A DNA stretch of 7,020 nt, taken from an uncultured Rhodobacterales bacterium. Lineage in GTDB: Bacteria; Pseudomonadota; Alphaproteobacteria; Rhodobacterales; Rhodobacteraceae. Shown piece by piece: positions 6,895 through 7,020 of this stretch. Under the pieces are notes generated by a model. It searched no databases. It was not told where the DNA came from and was given only the letters and a program-made list of their open reading frames with translations. Position 1 is the stretch's first letter. Each line of letters starts with the position of its first letter. The stretch is from NCBI GenBank assembly GCA_937901055.1, contig CALCGO010000101.1:1-7020 (forward strand). Direction: 5' to 3'. The translations under genes and the position numbers were made by a program.

Positions 6895-6907
6895 TGCGAC
6901 AGCCGAA

Positions 6908-6940
6908 TTGACATCCTATTTGCTTAGTTAATCTAGTAAT
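6908..6940 (+). promoter_or_regulatory. Possible promoter for the next transcription unit
   Basis: An exact TTGACA box occurs at 6908-6913. The candidate -10 boxes are imperfect and poorly spaced: TAATCT at 6929-6934 (15-bp spacer) or TAGTAA at 6934-6939 (20-bp spacer). The position just before the palindrome fits a repressible promoter. The call is weak because no -10 at 16-18 bp matches well. Confidence 0.3.
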
Positions 6941-6953
6941 TGTCCCCATTGGG

Positions 6954-6969
6954 TGTCTGATGTCAGACA
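6954..6969. promoter_or_regulatory. Perfect 16-bp palindrome, probable repressor operator
   Basis: TGTCTGATGTCAGACA has two 7-bp arms, TGTCTGA and TCAGACA, that are exact reverse complements around a TG centre. A 2-nt loop is too short for a good RNA hairpin and no T-run follows, so a dimeric-protein binding site on DNA is more likely than a terminator. It lies 60 bp after comE, in non-coding sequence and just downstream of a TTGACA box. GntR-type sugar regulators often use palindromes with GT...AC cores, which is compatible, but the regulator is not identified. Confidence 0.55.
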
Positions 6970-7020
6970 GTTCGTTCTAATTGATGATCAGTTGAGCGTT
7001 TTAATGTTTCTAATTCGACT

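Noticed and set aside
6894..6911. Tiny ORF starting at an ATG overlapping the comE stop
   Set aside because: It stops after five codons and has no protein support.
6954..6969. Rho-independent terminator after comE
   Set aside because: The palindrome has only 2 nt between its arms and no following T-run, so it does not look like an intrinsic terminator.
7004..7020. Possible start of a downstream gene at ATG 7004
   Set aside because: Only five full codons are visible and the upstream Shine-Dalgarno is weak, so it cannot be supported.

Overview
The window looks like part of a catabolic operon from an alphaproteobacterium, possibly marine or plant-associated. That placement rests on the resemblance of the proteins to ones I know from Rhizobiales and roseobacter-type bacteria and on the roughly balanced base composition. 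It is inference; there is no rRNA or other phylogenetic marker here.

All seven genes lie on the + strand and are packed tightly from base 2 to 6894. They start with one gap of 1 nt, then overlaps of 1 and 4 bp, gaps of 34 and 21 nt, and a final 4-bp overlap. In order they encode: (1) an L-fucose isomerase-like sugar isomerase, cut off by the left edge; (2) a Gfo/Idh/MocA-family NAD(P)-dependent protein; (3) a GalM-type aldose 1-epimerase; (4) a GabD-like aldehyde dehydrogenase; (5) a D-2-hydroxyacid dehydrogenase resembling SlcC, (S)-sulfolactate dehydrogenase; (6) and (7) ComD and ComE, the two subunits of sulfopyruvate decarboxylase. The last 126 bases contain no clear gene. They hold a perfect 16-bp palindrome and a TTGACA box, probably the control region of the next transcription unit.

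The firmest anchor is the ComDE pair, which points to C3-sulfonate metabolism. Read with it, genes 4 to 7 form a linear route: sulfolactaldehyde to (S)-sulfolactate to sulfopyruvate to sulfoacetaldehyde. Genes 1 to 3 are sugar-handling enzymes that fit the front end of a sulfosugar pathway, most likely for sulfoquinovose (SQ) or its glycosides. The Gfo/Idh/MocA protein is a candidate NAD+-dependent sulfoquinovosidase, GalM a candidate SQ mutarotase, and the isomerase a candidate SQ to sulfofructose enzyme.

The window does not contain the C-C cleaving step (aldolase, transaldolase or transketolase) or the enzyme that uses sulfoacetaldehyde (Xsc, or a reductase or dehydrogenase). These should lie in the flanks if the model is right. 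An arrangement that joins an isomerase-type sulfosugar entry to SlcC/ComDE in one operon is the most interesting aspect of the window.
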